Assembly (NCBI GenBank): GCA_946539475.1
Contig: CAMNHM010000124.1
Location: forward strand, 1-8,149
DNA length: 8,149 nucleotides
Direction of reading: 5' to 3'
Source: an uncultured Prevotellaceae bacterium
GTDB taxonomy: Bacteria; Bacteroidota; Bacteroidia; Bacteroidales; Bacteroidaceae
Part shown: positions 5,799 to 8,149 of the stretch, in pieces
Layout: each line of letters opens with the position of its first letter
Numbering within the stretch: position 1 is the stretch's first letter
The notes under the pieces: model-generated
Told to the model about the DNA's origin: nothing
The model's database searches: none
The model's input: only the letters and a program-made list of their open reading frames with translations
Translations under genes and position numbers: made by a program

Positions 5799-5999
5799 TT
5801 TTTCTTCTCATTTTTTGTTTTTTTTAGGCTATTATGTGTTCAAGTGTTGCATTGGCTCCCTTTCCGCCCTCTCGCCCTTCTGCAAAAAAATCGTTGCGAA
5901 GTGAGGAAAAAAGGAAAAAAATGTGTATTTTTGCAGCCTTAAAACATGGATGACGCTCATAGAAGCCAAAAGTAACATCGTAAAACGAACAAAAAAAGA
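5776..5999. other. Divergent intergenic region exbB / flavin-reductase gene
   Basis: About 225 bases, AT-rich, with long T tracts (5803-5826) and A tracts (5884-5920). It holds a plus-strand -7-like element TATTTTTG at 5926-5933 but no good -33 element at the right distance. The final 40 bases before the ATG at 6000 are A-rich, as is usual before Bacteroidota start codons. No ORF or stable hairpin was seen. Confidence 0.6.
5926..5933 (+). promoter_or_regulatory. Putative -7 element for the flavin-reductase/azlCD unit
   Basis: TATTTTTG followed by CAGCC matches the TAnnTTTG core about 67 bp before the ATG at 6000. The matching -33 region is weak: the nearest TTG (5894-5896) is 29 bp upstream. 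Confidence 0.45.
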
Positions 6000-6560
6000 A
6001 TGAAAAGTTTCAAGTCAAATGCGTGGATGCTTCCACAGCCAGTGCTGATTATCGGCACTTACGACAGGGAAGGCCGGCCCAACGCCATGAATGCTGCCTG
6101 GGGCGGTCAGTGGGATATGCACGAGATCATGATCTCGCTCAGCTCTCATCAGACGACCGACAACCTTGCCGTGAATCCTGAGTTCACTGTCACCTTCGCT
6201 ACTGCCGATACCTTGGTGGCTGCCGACTATGTTGGCATTGCCAGCGGCAGGAACACGCCCGACAAGATGCAGAAGACGGGCTGGACCATCGAGAAGGCTC
6301 CCAACGTGAATGCTCCCCTGTTCCGCCAGTTCCCGATGACGCTCGAATGCCGCGTGAAGCAGAAGATCGACGAGTCTGAGACGGGCTACTACCTGATAGC
6401 CGAGATCGTGAACATCCTGTGCGACGAGAAGTATCTGGCTGAAGACGGCAAACCCGACGTCGAGGCGATGGGGCTGATCACCTACGATCCTGTGCATCAT
6501 CATTATATCAAGCTGGGAAATATCGTTGGCAAGGCTTTCGCCGACGGTAAGAAGCTCTGA
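6000..6560 (+). CDS. Flavin reductase-like (flavoredoxin/DIM6-NTAB type) FMN-binding protein
   Basis: A 186-residue cytoplasmic protein with the split-barrel flavin-reductase-like fold. Visible family features: the opening PQPVLIIGTYDREGRPNAMNAAW (13-35), MISLSSHQTTDNLAVNPEFTVTFAT (44-68), ADYVGIASGRNTPDKMQKTGW (75-95), and the FPMTLECRVKQK strand (111-122). Homologues bind FMN and pass electrons, or reduce flavin with NAD(P)H; the substrate cannot be told from sequence. The C-terminal part includes a His cluster, DPVHHHYIKLGNIVGKAF. The ATG at 6000 follows an A-rich leader. azlC begins 40 bp downstream with no clear promoter between, so co-transcription is likely, though a functional link with amino-acid export is not obvious. 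Confidence 0.9.
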   Translation: MKSFKSNAWMLPQPVLIIGTYDREGRPNAMNAAWGGQWDMHEIMISLSSHQTTDNLAVNPEFTVTFATADTLVAADYVGIASGRNTPDKMQKTGWTIEKAPNVNAPLFRQFPMTLECRVKQKIDESETGYYLIAEIVNILCDEKYLAEDGKPDVEAMGLITYDPVHHHYIKLGNIVGKAFADGKKL

Positions 6561-6600
6561 GCGGTGACAGGGTAGGGCGGAAACGGCTTTGGCACGAATC

Positions 6601-7320
6601 ATGAAGACGACGAAAGGCAATATCCTTCACGGCTTACGCGACGGGATGCCCATCGCCCTGGGCTATTTTGCCGTCGCCTTCTCGCTGGGAATTATTGCGG
6701 CAAAGGCAGGGCTGACGGCATCGGAGGGGTTCCTGAGCAGTTTCTTCATTCGTGCCTCAGCCGGCGAGTATGGCGTCTACACCCTGGCTGCCGTCGAGGC
6801 TGCCTACGCCGAAGTGCTGGCCATGTGCCTGGTAGCCAACCTGCGCTATATGCTGATGAGTGCGGCCCTCTCGCAGAAGATGGCGCCAGGCACTTCGTGG
6901 CTCCACCGCCTGCTGATGGCCTGCTGCATCACCGACGAGGTGTTCGGCATCTCCATTGCCCATCCGGGCTACACGCCGCCTGCCTACACCTATGCTGCCG
7001 CCCTCCTCTCCGCCCTCTTCTGGGCGTCGGGCTGTGCCGTGGGCATCGTGGCAGGCAGCCTGTTGCCGCCGACGATGGTCGTCGCCCTTAGCCTGTCGCT
7101 CTACGGCATGTTCCTAGCCATCATCATCCCCCCAGCACGGCACGACAAAAACGTGCTCTATGCCCTTCTGGCCAGCTTCGCCCTCAGTGGCGCCTGCGCC
7201 GTGGCGCCCGTCGTGAGCGAGTGGGGCAGTGGCATCCGTACTGTTGTGCTGACTGTTATCATCTCGGCTGTTGCCGCCTGGCTAAAGCCGATAGAAGTCC
7301 GTAGCGATGAGCCAGCATAG
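6601..7320 (+). CDS. azlC: AzlC family branched-chain amino-acid exporter, large subunit
   Basis: A 239-residue polytopic inner-membrane protein. It opens with HGLRDGMPIALGYFAVAFSLG and continues AAKAGLTASEGFLSSFFIRASAGEY, the AzlC/YgaZ signature region, then NLRYMLMSAALSQKM, also typical. About six hydrophobic segments follow one another to the end. With a small AzlD/YgaH partner, such proteins export branched-chain amino acids (azaleucine resistance in Bacillus, valine export in E. coli). The ATG at 6601 fits the family start; a TTG at 6589 would add MARI and is less likely. The 3' end overlaps azlD by 14 bp. Confidence 0.94.
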   Translation: MKTTKGNILHGLRDGMPIALGYFAVAFSLGIIAAKAGLTASEGFLSSFFIRASAGEYGVYTLAAVEAAYAEVLAMCLVANLRYMLMSAALSQKMAPGTSWLHRLLMACCITDEVFGISIAHPGYTPPAYTYAAALLSALFWASGCAVGIVAGSLLPPTMVVALSLSLYGMFLAIIIPPARHDKNVLYALLASFALSGACAVAPVVSEWGSGIRTVVLTVIISAVAAWLKPIEVRSDEPA

Positions 7321-7606
7321 CGTCGTACTCTATATCCTCATCGGCATCCTGGTCACCAACCTGATCCGAGTACTTCCGATGGCGCTGATCCATGGGCCGA
7401 TCAAGAATCGTTTCGTGCGCAGCTTCCTCTATTATGTGCCTTACGTCACCTTGGCCGTGATGACATTTCCCGACATGCTGCTGGCCACGCCCACCCCTCT
7501 GCCTGGCATTGCAGCACTCCTCTGCGGCATCGCTGCCGCCTGGTTCCGTCTAGGCCTGTTCCCCGTGGCTGCCATCTGCAGTGCCGTGGCCTATCTGCTG
7601 ATGTGA
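7307..7606 (+). CDS. azlD: AzlD family branched-chain amino-acid exporter, small subunit
   Basis: A 99-residue membrane protein with three to four hydrophobic segments (about 5-28, 38-60, 62-80, 82-98). The family pattern TNLIRVLPMALI near the N-terminus, RSFLYYVPYVTLAVMTFP in the middle and AAAWFRLGLFPVAAICSAVAYLLM at the end identify it as AzlD, the obligate partner of AzlC. The ATG at 7307 lies within the last codons of azlC in another frame, so the two are probably translationally coupled. The length is normal for the family. It is the last gene on the plus strand in the window. Confidence 0.93.
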   Translation: MSQHSVVLYILIGILVTNLIRVLPMALIHGPIKNRFVRSFLYYVPYVTLAVMTFPDMLLATPTPLPGIAALLCGIAAAWFRLGLFPVAAICSAVAYLLM

Positions 7607-7639
7607 CTCTCCTCTTCCTCCTGCCACTCGCCCATTTTA

Positions 7640-7681
7640 CCCTTTATCGCTCGCCCTTTATTGCTCACCCTTTATCACTCG
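7640..7681. repeat. Three tandem 14-bp repeats downstream of azlD
   Basis: Three contiguous 14-mers: CCCTTTATCGCTCG, CCCTTTATTGCTCA and CCCTTTATCACTCG, each 1-3 bases from the others. A more degenerate related stretch (CTCGCCCATTTTA) precedes them. They lie 33 bp after the azlD stop codon and outside any convincing ORF. Confidence 0.88.
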
Positions 7682-7748
7682 CCAGGAACGGATGCGCTTC
7701 GCGCAGAAATTAAACAAAAATTGTTTTTCAAAATTAAACAAGACAGGG

Positions 7749-7896
7749 TTGGAGGCGTCACTCCGAAGCCCTTCGGGTCTTTGTCCGTCGCGGATCGACT
7801 AGTATCTCCGCTTGGGACGGGCGTAGCGCGCGCTCCACGCTGACCCGATGTCCGTCGCCCGCCGGCGCACGGGGGGTAGCTTTTGAACTACGGTGC
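7749..7896 (-). ncRNA. Candidate structured RNA or dispersed palindromic element (GC-rich block)
   Basis: A sharply GC-rich block between AT-rich flanks that folds into several hairpins. They are GGAG/CTCC (7751-7764), CCGAAG/CTTCGG (7763-7776), CCGTC/GACGG (7785-7789 with 7816-7820) enclosing CGGA/TCCG (7791-7794 with 7807-7810), GCGT/ACGC (7821-7840) around the palindrome AGCGCGCGCT, CGGGTC/GACCCG (7774-7779 with 7842-7847), and GCAC..GTAG/CTAC..GTGC (7867-7896). TGTCCGTCGC occurs twice (7782-7791 and 7849-7858). A minus-strand -7-type element sits at the right edge, and no gene follows it on that strand. It resembles no RNA family I can name. A repetitive element copied around the genome is an equally good reading. 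Confidence 0.35.
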
Positions 7897-7928
7897 AAAG
7901 GTACAATATTCAGATTGCGGTCTACGAA
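7896..7928 (-). promoter_or_regulatory. Orphan minus-strand promoter-like element
   Basis: On the minus strand TTCG (7925-7928), 21 bp, then TACCTTTG (7896-7903). The -7 core is a full TAnnTTTG match, identical to that of folA; the -33 element has one mismatch. It points left into the GC-rich block, with no minus-strand gene before azlD's antisense strand. Confidence 0.45.
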
Positions 7929-7992
7929 TATCTTTTCTTAAAAATTGTTAACTATCATGAGGAGCCAACAGGACGACTGTAAATGCCCAAAA

Positions 7993-8080
7993 TGACTAAT
8001 GACTAATGACTGAAAATGACTACCCCGCGGGAAGTGGTTGGAGGGGTGTTCAGTCAAATTCAGTCATTAGTCATTAGTCA
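7993..8080. repeat. Large inverted repeat made of TGACTAA heptamers
   Basis: The arms 7993-8014 and 8059-8080 are perfect 22-bp complements. The left arm reads TGACTAA, TGACTAA, TGACTGA plus A. Beyond two mismatched bases a further 5-bp pair (TGACT at 8017-8021, AGTCA at 8052-8056) extends the stem. The remaining spacer is about 30 bases, G-rich on its right side, and contains the palindrome CCGCGG (8025-8030). No T-run follows on either strand. Confidence 0.93.
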
Positions 8081-8111
8081 AAATCAATTTCGGAAAAACG
8101 CCTGTCAGAAG

Positions 8112-8149
8112 TACTAAAATAATAAATATATATATTTATTATTTTAGTA
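8112..8149. repeat. Perfect 38-bp AT-rich palindrome at the window end
   Basis: The 19 bases 8112-8130 (TACTAAAATAATAAATATA) are exactly complementary to 8131-8149 with no spacer. Apart from one G and one C the sequence is all A and T. The symmetry ends at the last base given, so it may extend further. It could be a genuine cruciform or terminator element, or a fold-back at a contig end. Confidence 0.95.

Larger units (their letters stand above)
7607..8149. other. Gene-free terminal region rich in repeats and palindromes
   Basis: No credible protein gene is seen in these 543 bases. In order they hold a pyrimidine-rich stretch, three 14-bp repeats, a small GCGC-TTC-GCGC hairpin (7693-7705), two direct copies of AAATTAAACAA (7707-7717 and 7731-7741), a GC-rich foldable block (7749-7896), a featureless AT-rich stretch (about 7904-7990), a large inverted repeat (7993-8080) and a terminal perfect palindrome (8112-8149). 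Confidence 0.8.

Noticed and set aside
7661..7843. Plus-strand ORF of 60 codons in the terminal region
   Set aside because: It starts inside the 14-bp repeats and runs through the AT-rich stretch and half of the hairpin block. It has no recognisable domain or start context; the open frame is better explained by the GC-rich repeat-like DNA.
7993..8080. CRISPR array
   Set aside because: The repeats are 7-bp units without unique spacers, arranged as one inverted pair; no cas genes are present.
7993..8080. Rho-independent terminator for azlD
   Set aside because: It lies nearly 400 bp after the gene, the loop is about 30 bases and no T-run follows.
8112..8149. Link between the terminal palindrome and the BlaI-type operators, which share ACTAAAA and TTTTAGT ends
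   Set aside because: In the palindrome the two half-sites are 22 bp apart rather than 1 bp, and AT-rich sequence makes such a match likely by chance.
7600..8149. tRNA or rRNA gene in the gene-free tail
   Set aside because: I found no acceptor stem with T-loop and anticodon arm spacing, and no recognisable rRNA segment. The hairpins of the GC-rich block do not form a cloverleaf of tRNA size.

Overview
The window looks like a short chromosomal piece from a Bacteroidota bacterium, most likely Bacteroidales and Prevotella-like. It is GC-rich in genes and AT-rich between them. It carries several promoter cores of the Bacteroidota type (TAnnTTTG, some with a TTG about 19-20 bp upstream), few Shine-Dalgarno sites, and gene families arranged as is usual in that phylum. 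It begins inside thyA and ends exactly on a perfect palindrome, so it may be a contig end rather than an arbitrary cut.

Left part (1-2815): the C-terminal third of thymidylate synthase (thyA, +) faces a two-gene minus-strand unit, a BlaI/MecI-type repressor followed by an M56 (BlaR1-like) membrane metallopeptidase with a C-terminal TonB domain. A hairpin lies where thyA and the peptidase gene converge. Upstream of the repressor, two 17-bp palindromes overlap a predicted promoter and look like its autoregulatory operator. Dihydrofolate reductase (folA, +) diverges from the repressor with its own consensus promoter. ThyA and FolA form the dTMP/folate cycle, and the repressor-peptidase pair sits between them.

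Middle part (2807-5798): eleven heptamers fill the gap between folA and an Lrp/AsnC regulator. The regulator lies at the 3' end of a minus-strand operon: exbB, a small three-helix membrane protein, exbD1, exbD2, lrp. The genes overlap or are separated by at most 31 bp, behind one good promoter at 5768-5798. The operon would supply a proton-driven ExbB/ExbD motor for TonB-dependent outer-membrane transport. No stand-alone tonB is present; the only TonB-like domain in the window is on the M56 peptidase.

Right part (5926-7606): a flavin-reductase-like FMN protein, then azlC and azlD, which overlap and encode a branched-chain amino-acid exporter. All are on the plus strand.

The last 540 bases carry no credible gene but much structure: 14-bp tandem repeats, a GC-rich foldable block with a minus-strand promoter-like element at its edge, a perfect 22-bp inverted repeat built from TGACTAA heptamers, and a perfect 38-bp AT palindrome at the window end. 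This tail, together with the operator pair and the unnamed Exb-operon protein, is the least explained part of the window.
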